In this document: in pieces, positions 49,164 through 60,654 of the stretch
Position numbering within the stretch: position 1 is the first letter of the stretch
Layout of the letters: each line of letters opens with the position of its first letter
NCBI RefSeq assembly: GCF_000003815.2
Contig: NC_049997.1
Span: 8,312,676 to 8,376,675 of the forward strand
DNA: 64,000 nt
Source of the DNA: Branchiostoma floridae
Lineage: Eukaryota; Chordata; Leptocardii; Amphioxiformes; Branchiostomatidae
Direction of reading: 5' to 3'
Translations under genes and position numbers: made by a program
Notes under the pieces: model-generated
Databases searched by the model: none
Seen by the model: the letters and a program-made list of their open reading frames with translations, nothing else
What the model was told of the DNA's origin: nothing

Positions 49164-49358
49164 CTGTAAATGCATTTTTAATAGTTCGCGGGGATTTAAT
49201 TTCGCGGTAGCGGGAAAAAGGACTTTTCGCGGTAACACCATAGACTGCAGTCTAATACTATAATAGAAAAATGTTCGCGGTGGTTTTAAGTTCGCGGTGA
49301 AGTGGTCACCGCGGAAACCGCGAACATTAATCCACCGCGAACATTTCTGCATTTACAG
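49164..49358. mobile_element. Tc1/mariner-type MITE with TA target duplication
   Basis: The ends are CTGTAAATGCA and its exact reverse complement TGCATTTACAG, flanked by TA on both sides (49162-49163 and 49359-49360). The interior is a chain of TTCGCGG and CCGCGAA motifs that can fold into a long hairpin. It is 195 bp with no transposase. Its position 55 bases before the candidate exon at 49416 means it may lie just inside that intron. Confidence 0.85.
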
Positions 49359-49415
49359 TATGTTGTAAACTGTGATATGTAAGTCTGTTGTTTTATCTTC
49401 TTGTTTTCCCCATAG

Positions 49416-49477
49416 AACTCCAAATCACAAGAAGCAGTGACGACATCTGCGACACACCAGAACGACCGGAAGTACTA
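49416..49477 (+). CDS. Candidate second exon of the PPP1R12-like gene
   Basis: Acceptor TTGTTTTCCCCATAG ends at 49415 and donor ACTA|GTGAGT starts at 49478. Read in phase 0, as the 40730 donor requires, the exon gives N-S-K-S-Q-E-A-V-T-T-S-A-T-H-Q-N-D-R-K-Y. It ends two bases into a codon that begins TA. In vertebrate PPP1R12A the acidic stretch after Thr853 is likewise followed by a Ser/Thr-rich segment ending in D-R-Y. If the donor is not used, a TAG ends the protein at once after 161 residues. I found no further exon in the window. Confidence 0.4.
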
Positions 49478-50608
49478 GTGAGTCGCCACATCCGGGTCAG
49501 ACGCGCGTGGTCCTATGGGAGATTCCTGGTGGCACATGCCCTCCTGTTTTTTTATACCACAAATGTACCAAACCAGTGTAGTTGTCGGACGCTTGGCGAT
49601 AAAAAACGTTATTCTACCAGCAATCTAGCTTTAACGTTTTTTTTTATTACAGGACTATTAGTTTGATGATTAAGGGAAGCTTTAGATCAAAGGGAAACAA
49701 AGATACATATAGTATGTAGGTACCATTTTCATACTTGGTAAACTGCTGTAAGGGTTATATATAATCTTATATCACCGATGAGCTTCGTAAATTCATATCT
49801 GTTGATTTTTCTCAGTAAATTGGTCGACAACCGTTTTTGTGTGACGTCATAGCTATGATATGTCGTCACACACAGAGAGACGTACAATAACTTTTGTATC
49901 TGAAATTGCTTTGTAACATTTCCAATATCAAGTTGTTTTATATAGCCATATCTTTAATGAGAATTGGGTAAGAGGTAAGCTAGAACTGCTAAGGATGGCT
50001 TCAGATAGAGTACGAGCGCCTCCTGGCAATATGTTTGCTAACTGCATCTGAAAGCTAGTGCTGTAAAATGTTGTACATGTGGAATAAGTATAGTTTGACC
50101 AGCGCAGAGAACTTCAGCAATGATTATGATTACTAGTTGTTGCTTTCTTTGATGTTAATTACTAATTAAGTTTCCAAATGATTGTATATTAAAGAACTAG
50201 AATGTAAGATAATTATCAATAACGATAGTGGTAATAGGATTCACTTATAAATTTGCAAATCTTAATGATATATTTCATTTTGCTTCCGCCTAAGATAAAA
50301 TTAGATAATGTCGGATACACGATTCATTTTTGTTGCAGTAGAGAAAAGCATAGAAAACATATCCTGAGTTTTATGGCATTGCTTTTCATTTTATTTATAT
50401 CTGAACAAGATTTAGGGCATTATATTTGTCAATATGGCATATATAAATAAAAGCAAACTTGCCAAAGCATTCACTAATTTTACATCATTATTAGGCCTAT
50501 AGGTTAGTGCTATTTGCTACATGTATACAGTGCTACATAATAGTCTTAACAGAAATGTTCGAACATGTCTGGAGCAAAGTAGTGTCATACATTGTATCCT
50601 TAACGATT

Positions 50609-50820
50609 AACGTTAGTTCACCTTTATCCGTAGGGTAACCTTTATCCGTTCTTTTGAAGAACAACGTATTTAGCAAGTCGACAGATGATGGTTTCAAACT
50701 GCAATATTTTGAAAATAGTACAATTTGAAACTACCGTCCATCGACTTGATATCCCTGGTTACCCTGTTTAGCAACACAACGGATATAGGTTACCCCGCGG
50801 ACAAAGGTGAACTAACATTA
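50609..50820. mobile_element. Small fold-back element
   Basis: TAACGTTAGTTCACCTTTATC at the left and GACAAAGGTGAACTAACATTA at the right are imperfect reverse complements. Internal GGTAACC and GGTTACC motifs, and TTTCAAACTGCAATATT against AATTTGAAACT, extend the pairing. Length 212 bp; no coding content. Confidence 0.75.
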
Positions 50821-51187
50821 CACTTCCAACACAATCTGCTTTGTACATGAAGAAACAGTACAATATATGTATATTGAAGAATCCAACAGTGTCTTTCTTT
50901 CTGGTCATGCATTATTAGTGATCACGGGAAGTGCCATCAGAATACAAATCTTCGTTTAAAGTGATGTTTACGTTAACAGTTAACTAGGGTTCATTATCAG
51001 CTTGTACCAATATCTGTACCAAGTGTACCAGTATAGCTGTCTTTTGGAGTAAGCACCAGCTTAATAGGTACATAGCTCCAGCTAGTAACGCAACGTTACT
51101 GAGCAACTAGAAAAGGAGGAAACCATTCAATTTAGCGCGCTATCCAAATCTATTATACATGTCGAGTCCCTTCCTCCTCTTTTCTCA

Positions 51188-51366
51188 ATCTCCAAGAATA
51201 TAAGATACTAGTAGTATCAAAAGCTGACAGAGGAGTGAAGCCAGCCTAGGAGTGAGTGTGTTTCGCTTCCGGAGCATACACACTCCTAGACTAGCTTCAC
51301 TCCTCTGCCAGCTTTTGATACCAATAGCAATAGTATCTTATGCTACCGAAGGATCTGCTTGGAGAT
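51188..51366. repeat. Fold-back MITE with CTCCAAG termini and internal hairpin (copy C)
   Basis: It starts ATCTCCAAG and ends GGATCTGCTTGGAGAT, sharing CAGCTTTTGATACC...TAGTATCTTATG with copies A and B. The centre holds a further palindrome (AGAGGAGTGAAG ... CTTCACTCCTCT), so the single strand can fold into nested stems. Confidence 0.82.
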
Positions 51367-54300
51367 TACTCTTTGGAGAGACTCGGTAGCTCTAATTAAT
51401 GTGGATGGCTACCTGCGAAAGAGGACAGAGAGGCTCGACAGCTATAACAGGTTTAGCTACCAGGTTACACTGAACTAAACGTGAGCAAGTCCATACCGTG
51501 TGTCGCCTTGTAGACTGCAGATGTGGTATTAATCGCAAGGTGACGCGCTTGACACGTTGAACAAAGTTGGAGGTAAGTAATAAAAAGTACAGGTAGAAAC
51601 TTCTCTCATTTACTTGTGCTTGGGGGGAAAGTCTTAAAACTCGACAATCACGCGGATATATAGGCTAAAACTCGATATTGTGCTTGCCGGGCGAGCGATA
51701 CGCCCGCCATTAAAACACTGAACAGATGTGATGGTCTGCCGCCTGGTCGGCTTCATTTCCAAAATGCTTTAATTTTCAATAAAAAAGATAACCGGCCTTT
51801 AATACATTGCGAGATGCTAAGTTTGTCGAGAACACTAGCGGGGTGAAAGTCTCGGATGTTTTGTGGTTTAGATGAACTAGGAAGCGATTTGTCAGGTTAG
51901 CGGCCGATTCCACGGGCCGGCAGTTGTGTTTGGGGAATATCCCTTTTCCCCGATAACCGTACCATTTCCCGAGGACTGTCCCCTTATAAAGGAAGGAACG
52001 TCCCCTTTCCAAGAGGACTATCTCCTTGAAAGTCAAAGACTGTCCCCTTTTCTAGAGGAATGTGCACATTCGCGGGGAATATCACCATTCAGTTTGCCTG
52101 GGTATACCGGCGTGGGTCGACCGCAGCAGGCAAAGGGTTTGATATCGGAGATGAAAGTCAAACAGAATTCCTGTATCTCACAGTCACTTATTACTCTTTA
52201 AGGAGTTGATGCGGAATGACAACAACAGTTTACGAGACGGACAACGGAGTCGGGGTTACCTAAAGATCTGTGAACCCAAAGGAGGTGTGCTAGCAGGGTG
52301 TGTTCTACTAACGCGAACAAAGGGAACCGCCACAAGCCGACTTTCCGCGTACACAACAAGGTATTAACGTTCCATTCTACACAAGAAAGACAAATTACTC
52401 TACCCACTTGACCTGGCCGCCAAAATAAACCAAGACATGGGAGATACACCTTCCCAAAAGGAAGCAGTGAGACATCGTACACAAGACGACGGGAATGGGC
52501 CTGTTGTGTTGATATCTCCCTACAAAATGGCGCAACGGTCAGCCTGTATACACTGTAACACTACTCCTTCGTAAACTACTCTGTCAACCGTAGAAAAAAT
52601 GACTGGTTGAACACACAAGACTATCTTTTATTCAGAAAACTGTCTTTATCTTTAAAAAGAAAGATAACACTTGTCCAAAAAGATACTTTATTTTAAAATT
52701 CTATCATTGAAGTTGGGTAGGAACTTCGTACCATTGCCATACGATCGCATACTGGGGACATTCTTCAGATAGTCGTCTTGCAAAATTCTGCTGTCTTGTT
52801 ATGGAAAAATTTGTCTTTATAGATCATTGTCGGCGGTTGGTTCATGTCACAGCCTGATTAAAAGCTCTGCGACATCGTAGGACGGCTCACGAGGAAAGTG
52901 AGACCATGTAAGACTATGTAGTAAGATTAATCGCATTAGTTATGTTTACTTTCCCAGCATTGTCCTCAAATCGGATCTTGTAGAGTGGAATGAGGCAAAA
53001 TTTCCCAAGATTTCGCCTTTTTTCTACACAATGTAGAAAATTCCTTTTCCATATTCTCCCCAGAGAAAGAAAAAAGGCATGCCCTATAGATACTGTATAT
53101 TATCCCCTCCTTACTTTATCCAAACAGAGCATTAACTAAGACAACGAAACGACAGACCCACCAAGTGGTGCACAAGCCACGGCATTGTTTCACGCCAACC
53201 GGTGGCAATGGAGTGGAGAATTTTCATCCCCATGAAAATGTCGGGATGAAATGTTTTGCTGAATCCACAAAGAGTGATGTAAACAGTTTGTACAGTTTCA
53301 GTCAGTCTGATCATAAGGACGTCATATGTGTCATGGTTTATATTCTGGGTAATGATCTCATAGCGTCACAATTTAGCAGTGATTTCAAGTCGAAGCTACA
53401 TCTTTGCGATATATGATTAGTTAAAAAGGTAGAGAACGTTGGCCTGAAAGAGTGGTAAAAACAGGGATTCAATATCACAAAAAACGGTACAATTGAGTGG
53501 TCGGTACGTCGGAAATTATTACGGGATTGTCGTACGCGTTACTAAAAGATTAAAATTGTGAACGGGTAAATTTGCAGACAGATTGAAAAAAAAACCTGTT
53601 GTCAGCACTTTTATAATTATTGTCGTTTCAGTTTGTATAAAGACTAAGTGCGACTGATATTAAAACAACGAAGATATACGAATGCCAAAATTCGACTGAA
53701 GGCTAACGTTGGGAACTTGCGTATATATTGAATAAGAAGAAGGGGTAATAGGTGTAAAGTGTATGTATTTTAAAGTACATTATTACAAGTCAGTTAGAAA
53801 AATCGTCTTGTAGTAACACAATGGCATCAAGATATGACACTGCCATAGTTCAAAATTTCATATCTCTAGCTCTAGCCTGTTGATTGCATCATTGAGATTT
53901 ACCTCACTTGTAAAAGGATTGACATAAAAGGTGACTGTCACATTTAATAATGCTAACCCGGAGACCAGACTGTAAGGTTTAGGAGACACAGCACAGGAGC
54001 ATGCAGGGGATTCAAACCCAGAACCGTCCGATTCTATGTCATTGTACTTTAATGACAATGACAATGAAGTTTGTTGCAGTCAGTTTGGTACAAATGAAGT
54101 AAACAAAAAGTTATACTTAAATTATCGTTTACATGCTTCTTCTCTCTTCTTAGAAATGTGTAGACGAACTTAACGTGAAAGATTTTCCAACATATTGTAG
54201 TTAGATTATGACATAAGATATTTGAACGGATGTCCCTTCGTTAGGTGTGCATATTTCTGCTCTACATAATAATCTTTACAGCGACTTTCGTAAGGTCTAC

Positions 54301-54454
54301 AAGTATAACAGCTACTTACAGTACAACTAAACACACATATGTATATCCGTGATCTATAGGTATGAATAAGTCAACATATAGGGTCTAGCTTGTCATTTAC
54401 TCTATTGGTTCTATGGTATGTGTAGCATTAACGAATGTATTATGCAGATCTTTG

Positions 54455-54723
54455 TTAATATGCAGTGATGTTGTTTCCGTAGCCGCGGTACCGGCCCCAG
54501 TTTATCGGCTTTACTGAGACGATGTCTCCCAGACCGTTCCAAAAACACCACGGCGCCTTCACGGCCCGGACAGGCATCCCTCCCTCCTCATTAACTTGTA
54601 ATCCCCTTTCACGGTTTGATTGTAGAAACAACAATGTCAACTCATCAGCAGCCCCGGTATAGGCGTAGGTCACATTTCCAAACGGCCGGGATGTTTTAAG
54701 AAACGAAAAATCAAATTGTATAC
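54455..54723 (-). CDS. Orphan 3'-terminal coding exon, family not recognised
   Basis: On the minus strand a strong acceptor (TTTGTTTATTTTTCTAG) opens a 269-base exon that reads 89 codons to a TAA. GC content and codon use are clearly higher than in the neighbouring DNA. The peptide has G-N-V-T-Y-A-Y-T-G-A-A-D-E-L, V-K-A-P-W-C-F-W-N-G-L-G-D and N-W-G-R-Y-R-G-Y-G, a beta-rich pattern with Trp/Gly. There are two N-glycosylation sequons (N-V-T, N-I-T). Upstream exons should lie at coordinates above 54723, but I could not find one with matching phase. It may be the last exon of a secreted-protein gene with a long intron, or a gene relic. Confidence 0.5.
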
Positions 54724-55097
54724 CTAGAAAAATAAACAAATCATTCCCTTGAATCTTATTTTGACATTTTGTGAATTTTGATGTCTTTTATATTATTCTT
54801 TTTGCTCACGAAAGCTGCCCGGCCGGGCCCCTTTTTTGAAATGTGACCTGAGCCATACTGGTATTGTATAGACATAGAGGAGATTCTATTGTTTCACGTA
54901 GTACCTTTTTCAACGAAAATAATTCACAGCGTGGTCGCATCTGTCGTCCGATCATCGTACGACTGCAAACTGAGGTCAATGGGAAAGTTGCACGATGTGT
55001 CGATCGTACAAAATTTAAATGTCTTGTTACTGTCTTGAATATGTATCATTTGCGGCGACTGGCTCTACAGTCTGCTTGAAAATTAGAAGAAAAAAAA

Positions 55098-55440
55098 GCT
55101 ACGATATCAAATTCGGACGTCACAGAACTATACCCTAAATGGAAACCCAGTATAGCTATGTAGCATGGAACGCAACATTACAGACATAAAATACTAGAAC
55201 TGTTAGAAAAAATAGACTATGGAAGAGAAGCTGTCTTCGTCAACCACGAAGATAAATATCCTCCGTGTTGTGACAGCTACGATATCAAAATCGAACGTGA
55301 CAGCACCCTAAATACCCCCCCCCCTCATAGCTATGTAGCGTGAAACGCAACGTTGCAGATGTAGAATACTGTTAAAACGATAGACTATGGAAGAGAAACT
55401 GTCCCCGTCTACCACATCTCCACCGTGTTGTGACAGCTAA
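55098..55440. repeat. Two-copy tandem duplication, unit about 175 bp
   Basis: Both copies contain GCTACGATATCAAA, ATAGCTATGTAGC, AACGCAAC, ATAGACTATGGAAGAGAA and CCGTGTTGTGACAGCTA. The second copy has a poly-C run in place of AAACCCAG. Confidence 0.85.
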
Positions 55441-55978
55441 TTTCCCCCACACGAGGAAGAGATTTAGACCAGATTACATGACGTATCCGACAGGTTGTAG
55501 ACACGACATGGCTCATGAATTAACCAGGGAGGTTTGATATCACACGCTGAGTGATCGATTAAGCCTCACCAATAATGTAACGGTCAGAATTTCAAAAATT
55601 CAACAATCTTAACGGTTACCCAAAAGAAGAATAAACACGCAGAAACTACAAAGGCACTTAAATGACTACCTAAATATTAGATAATGTGCTCTGATTTGCT
55701 TTAAAGTATGTGAGCGCATCTTACTTCTTTCAATCCTAGAAGTAGTAATCTCTGTTTTCATGTATCCTATCGGTATTTTATTGTTGTTATTGTTGTTGTT
55801 GTTGTTAGTCTAATTTCAATGCAAAGACATAGATATAGACATCAAATGAAGAAGTGTCAACTTTTCCCCTCATGAAAATGAGAGAGGTCTTGAAGATGAC
55901 AAGTATTGAAAGAAAAGACCACTGCCCTACTGTATCAGTGGGGTTCAAGCACCGCTAAATTTGCCATACCATTGAACG

Positions 55979-56056
55979 GCTCTGAGCTCTTTGGCGTAAT
56001 GATTTGAGTTGCTGGGTTTGTGATCTGACGGCGTGTGTTCGAATCCCAGGATCCAT
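55979..56056 (+). repeat. tRNA-derived SINE-like segment
   Basis: A box A-like TGGCGTAATGA and a box B-like GTGTTCGAATCCC are spaced as in a tRNA. The acceptor arms do not pair properly and no clean cloverleaf forms. I read it as a degenerate SINE head, not a functional tRNA. Confidence 0.4.
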
Positions 56057-56475
56057 GATATTGTTTTTGTCTGTTTCTACTCCTTTCTTACACGACGGCA
56101 CTTTAAAATGTTTGTCAAACGTCGGTTGGTACAGTTTTTCCTGTTCCCATGCCGTACGGAGCACTTACCGGCGAGTGTGATTATTCACACGGTAGTAGAT
56201 GGGAGAGATAACGGCTTAAAAACAACAAGTGCCACCGTCTCACGTCTCCTTATCTTATCACACCGGGCAGTTCATCGGGTCGAGACCAGTTCTATGGCGG
56301 ATGAACGAGTTTTTTGCGCCGCTTGAGACAACAATAGCGCATCGTTCACACGTCCAAACTGCCTCTGGAGTGGGCATCTTTCACCGGACCCGGTGTCAAG
56401 CCAACTACTTGCCCTGATACTGCTTTGGGGTTTTCAGTATTTCTAAGTGTTGTGCGGCAATCTGCAAGCAGCTAG

Positions 56476-56697
56476 CCCTAGCCCTAGCCCTAGCCCTAGC
56501 CCTAGCCCTAGCCCTAGCCCTAGCCCTAGCCCTAGCCCTAGCCCTAGCCCTAGCCCTAGCCCTAGCCCTAGCCCTAGCCCTAGCCCTAGCCCTAGCCCTA
56601 GCCCTAGCCCTAGCCCTAGCCCTAGCCCTAGCCCTAGCCCTAGCCCTAGCCCTAGCCCTAGCCCTAGCCCTAGCCCTAGCCCTAGCCCTAGCCCTAG
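56476..56697. repeat. Exact (CCCTAG)37 array, telomere-variant-like
   Basis: The 222 bases are 37 perfect head-to-tail CCCTAG units; the other strand reads (CTAGGG)n. This differs by one base from the chordate telomere repeat TTAGGG. The open Pro-Ser frame across it is a by-product. The array runs directly into a 14-mer array with no spacer. Confidence 0.97.
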
Positions 56698-57019
56698 CCC
56701 TGGCCAGCTAGCCCTGGCCAGCTAGCCCTGGCCAGCTAGCCCTGGCCAGCTAGCCCTGGCCAGCTAGCCCTGGCCAGCTAGCCCTGGCCAGCTAGCCCTG
56801 GCCAGCTAGCCCTGGCCAGCTAGCCCTGGCCAGCTAGCCCTGGCCAGCTAGCCCTGGCCAGCTAGCCCTGGCCAGCTAGCCCTGGCCAGCTAGCCCTGGC
56901 CAGCTAGCCCTGGCCAGCTAGCCCTGGCCAGCTAGCCCTGGCCAGCTAGCCCTGGCCAGCTAGCCCTGGCCAGCTAGCCCTGGCCAGCTAGCCCTGGCCA
57001 GCTAGCCCTGGCCAGCTAG
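56698..57019. repeat. Exact 23-copy array of a 14-mer (CCCTGGCCAGCTAG)
   Basis: The 322 bases equal exactly 23 units of 14, with no mismatch seen. It is followed by a single CCCTAG and then unique DNA. The unit looks like CCCT(A)G expanded by GGCCAGCT, contains the palindrome CTGGCCAG and forms GCTAGC at each junction. It was probably seeded from the neighbouring hexamer array. Confidence 0.97.
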
Positions 57020-57416
57020 CCCTAGCCTTACGCTTACTCACTGCTTCATGAAGCAAAACTCTGGCGGGGCATAAATTCGGAGCGACACCCGGCTCTTAGA
57101 GAAGAGAACTTAGTGACAGGCCGTTTGAATGATGTCATCGCGTCCTACAGTTAAGTACCCTTCAGGAAATGAGGCATGTTTGTCAATCAAATACCGATCT
57201 TGTGACGCATGCTTTTTACTCAGGGCACATATATGTGCATGTGTAATAAACGTTAGATAAAGTATTATTCAGAACAATTCCCCCAAAAAAACATCCAATT
57301 GTATTCAAGTAAACATTGAGTTGGTTAATATTGTGATCGTTAACTTGTAACGTTATGTTTTCCTTATGTAAAATATGTAAAAACCCTGCTGGACTAGCCG
57401 TATGACTGAAGGATAT

Positions 57417-57516
57417 ACTCTCCAAGCAGAGGTTGAGTCGCGTAGATATAGCAGTAGTCGGAAAAATTACACCGGCGCTCCTCTTACGAGGTAAGACGCA
57501 ACCTCTGCTTGGAGCG
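57417..57516. repeat. Fold-back MITE with CTCCAAGCAGAGGTT termini (copy D)
   Basis: CTCTCCAAGCAGAGGTTG at the left and CAACCTCTGCTTGGAGCGAG at the right are near-perfect reverse complements. The outer CTCCAAGCAGA is shared with copies A-C elsewhere in the window, while the interior is unrelated. Confidence 0.8.
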
Positions 57517-58037
57517 AGAGTATGAAGGATATTCAACTATATCTGAAATAGACGAAAGAAATCTATGACTAGGAGGCTGTCGTACTGACGATTATACAAC
57601 ATCTCAACTGCAATGTACGTGGGATTTTGGTTAATGTCTAGTGCAGTTCAGCTGGTTCTTTTCTTTATGATATTTGATAAACAGTGAGCAGTAAACGAAA
57701 TGTTTTATTTCCTTGTACATGTGGACTGAAATAAAAATGTAGCGGTCCTTGGTGTGAATTAAAATCTTGAAAGTGAGTTTGAAGGTCAGTTGTACCTGTA
57801 CGTTTGAACCTGTGTTTTTAACTCATTCCACTGATCGCCTGATTGCGCATATATAGGGCTGCGCATACTAGTATATAGGACGGCGCCATTCTCCATTTCA
57901 GTAGCCCTGGGCCACACAACTTTGTGCAATCACTACAACAGGGGGCTAGTCCACAGGTGTGCGCGTTCAACTACGATACTCTTCCCAAATATTGAGTGCT
58001 AATCAGAGAAAGCAGCATGTACCATTTTAAAAGTCTT

Positions 58038-58114
58038 TGGTATGACTCGGCCGAGGATCGAACTCACGACCTACCGAATGCAAGGCGAACACTCTACCCA
58101 CTCAGCCTTTGTAA
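58038..58114 (-). repeat. tRNA-derived SINE-like segment
   Basis: The minus strand reads GGCTGAGTGGGTAGAGTG (box A), then TTCGCCTTGCATTCGG, and GTGAGTTCGATCCTCGGCC (box B region). The T arm pairs, and a TGC anticodon-like loop is visible, but the acceptor stem does not close. It is therefore better called a tRNA-derived SINE head or tRNA pseudogene. Confidence 0.55.
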
Positions 58115-60654
58115 CGGTGAATTGTTCTAAACTACCAGTGAAATACAAAAGTCAAGACTTATTTTACTTTCATTAGTTTTTGAATGTGTCCATTGGCTGG
58201 TCGTTGATTCGCACTATTTTCAACGCCACCTATACATGAATATGTTTGAACATATTTTAACGCTTAAGCCCAGCATTGAAGTGTTCTAAATCTGGTATAT
58301 CTCACTGTTCAAAGATGCGCCGGTACGATTTGACAGAGCTCTCACGGCGATTTCCATCGATAAAAAACGACTCTTTGCACTTTTTGTGTTTTGCTGCCTT
58401 TTTAGTCATACGTGTACGTTTTGCACGATATTCCACCCTATAAAGGATAACACAAGTTCAATTCACAACGCAGCGACGCTTGCTGTCAACTTTTCACAAG
58501 GTCAATTTTTCGTGAGGTTTGCCCCGTCCTCGCTATCACGGCAATCTCCCTTTCACAGCATACTCCCTTCCTCGGCAAACTCTCTTTCGCGGCACAAGAG
58601 AACCTAGCCAACGTTGAAAATCGCGAGCCAAACAATAAAAACCAGCCCCGTTCGAAGACTGCAACGGAGTCTACCTGAGGTACCCTCTCTTAAGCCACCA
58701 GCAAATTGATTTATCCTGCTGTCATTAGTTCCTGTGCGGCTTTAAGGAGCTGAATCGTCAGTACCCGTTCATGAAGCTAGGTTTACACTACTCCCTGGTC
58801 TCCCTCAATAAGACTGTGAGAATAGAGAGGGTGAAATTAGTGTTTTGGTGCGTTTTCATCCCCACCTGACCCTACCCGACCCGTACACACTACCACTACC
58901 AAACGCCATTCTTAGCGCCGAGTTCCCTTGTCACAAAGCCCATGTTAAACACGCGGGTTTTCCACAAGGGTGGCGATCCGACTTGTCGGTCTATTCTGTT
59001 CGGTACCTGTTGTGCCTCGGCTGAAAAAGAATACCTGGTATCCCCTGCCCTTTGTGCAGTGTGTGCGCTCAATACAAACTCCGTGTTGTCTTGTTTTGGG
59101 TGCGATTGTTGTTAGTTTGTTGTTACTGCGCGACGTGGTTCTCGACTTAGGCGTTATTTTGATCCGTGGCATTTTTCCTGTCGACCTCACGGGTTCAATC
59201 ACTACCTTGTAGACTACCTTGTAAACCTTTCTCTAGCTAATATCTATTCCCCACAATTGTGTCGTAACCGTCAGAGGATTTGTCTCTACAAACTTCCATC
59301 GTATATCCAAACATGACACAAATGATAGCGATGGCGCAGCAGTTGGCGTCCTTGGCAATTCATGGCGAAGAAAACTTACCCCAGAGCAGAACTATTGACG
59401 CTACAAACATAGTCATTGTCATGGGCGGAGGTACACCCCCCGACCAGCCGACTTTCCCACCACGGCTAGCCATTAACGCTGGACATTCTACCGTTTTAGT
59501 CGGACTTCAAGGCGTATCATGGATATAGGTATCACGGATATCACGGTATAGCTCCCCCACGTGGGTCTATGATAGCCCTGTGGTCGTTTTAACCACAGAA
59601 TATGGCTTCTGTCCGTTTATAGCGATATTCACACGTCGCTACTGGGTGGCTGTTTATACAAAAATGTTTTCTCTGAAGTTTAAGTTGGCAAAACATTTCA
59701 CAAAGTCCTGGGTTTCTGGGAGTCCACATTTATGTTATATCTAGTCGTATAACGTTTATGAAGTTTGTATGTCCTTGTTTTTATGTTAAGTCCAGAAAGA
59801 TTAGTTCAATTATTAAATAATATGTATTTGTCCTGTATGTTAGAAAATGGACGGAACAAGTATCAAAGGTAGAAATAATGAACTTTCAATAAGCAAAATG
59901 TAGGAAACTTTTTACCTGGCAATGCATGCATGTATGCATGCGTGCAGTGGTAAGATATACTTGGCAAACCTTTCTAAATATAGATAACTAGCTAAAGGAT
60001 TTGTATATTTTGAATGGATGAAATGGAAAAAACGAAACGTTTCAAGCCCCATTATGTAGAAAAAAACTGCCTTTAATTTGTAACACATCAGATTATTTAC
60101 CGTTGGCAAATGTACAAAGAGAATATGTCAGAGTATTTTGTAATCAGAATGAAACAATATTCCTACTTATTTTGATATGTCTGACAGACTGGCCCTTTTT
60201 CGAGATGTAAAATCATAATAGTTATGATAGTAATCATATCTGTTATGACCTGCAACAAATGATATGATATATGATAACGTTCAAACGAAAGGGCATTTTT
60301 GTGATTACAAAGATATGGTTTACAAACTATAGTAGAAACACAGTGACTGTAGTTAAGGTTTAGATATTCACACTACATAAATATATACAACACTAATATA
60401 TACAACTGGTATCAAAGATAATATATTTGCACTCTACTGGGATTGCTTAGATTTTTTCTAATAGTAAAGTTTAATGTACAGAAGGACAGAGGTAAGCAAA
60501 TCTGTCATGAAGCCTTCGCTACAACAGAAAAAAGAATCGTAATAAAGATTTTTCAATCTCTCTTGCTCACCGTAAACGGCACAGTATGAAGACTTCACAG
60601 AAAAATGTTTCTATAGATGGTGACATTATTTTGAGTTTTCGTTTGTAGTTCTTT

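Larger units (their letters stand above)
40731..49415. other. Long repeat-rich intron or intergenic stretch
   Basis: If 40308..40730 and 49416..49477 belong to one gene, this is an 8.7-kb intron. It contains a poly-C tract (about 41834-41848), two tandem arrays, a long TG tract, a repetitive element at 46043-47114 and one dispersed repeat. The open frame around 43310-43660 has no splice signals or recognisable motif. Confidence 0.5.
49478..54454. other. Gene-free stretch with two fold-back repeats
   Basis: AT-rich DNA without supported exons. It contains the fold-back element at 50609-50820 and a MITE copy at 51188-51366. A plus-strand frame near 51926-52201 is made of repeated TCCCCTT-like words and is not coding in my judgement. 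Confidence 0.5.
54724..60654. other. Repeat-rich intergenic stretch
   Basis: It contains a two-copy array, two tRNA-like segments, the CCCTAG/14-mer satellite and a fold-back MITE (each listed separately). Open frames near 58970-59212 and 59280-59528 have no splice context or recognisable motifs. Confidence 0.5.

Noticed and set aside
51926-52201. Open frame with repeated S-P-F and E-D words
   Set aside because: It follows a run of TCCCCTT-like words with no promoter or splice context.
56447-56725. Open frame of alternating Pro-Ser on the plus strand
   Set aside because: It is produced entirely by the (CCCTAG)n array and has no start context, splice signals or unique sequence.
58038-58114. 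Functional tRNA gene on the minus strand
   Set aside because: Box A and box B are present but the acceptor stem does not pair. A SINE head or tRNA pseudogene fits better.
59280-59528. 82-codon plus-strand open frame
   Set aside because: It has a moderately protein-like composition but no recognisable motif, acceptor, donor or neighbouring exon.
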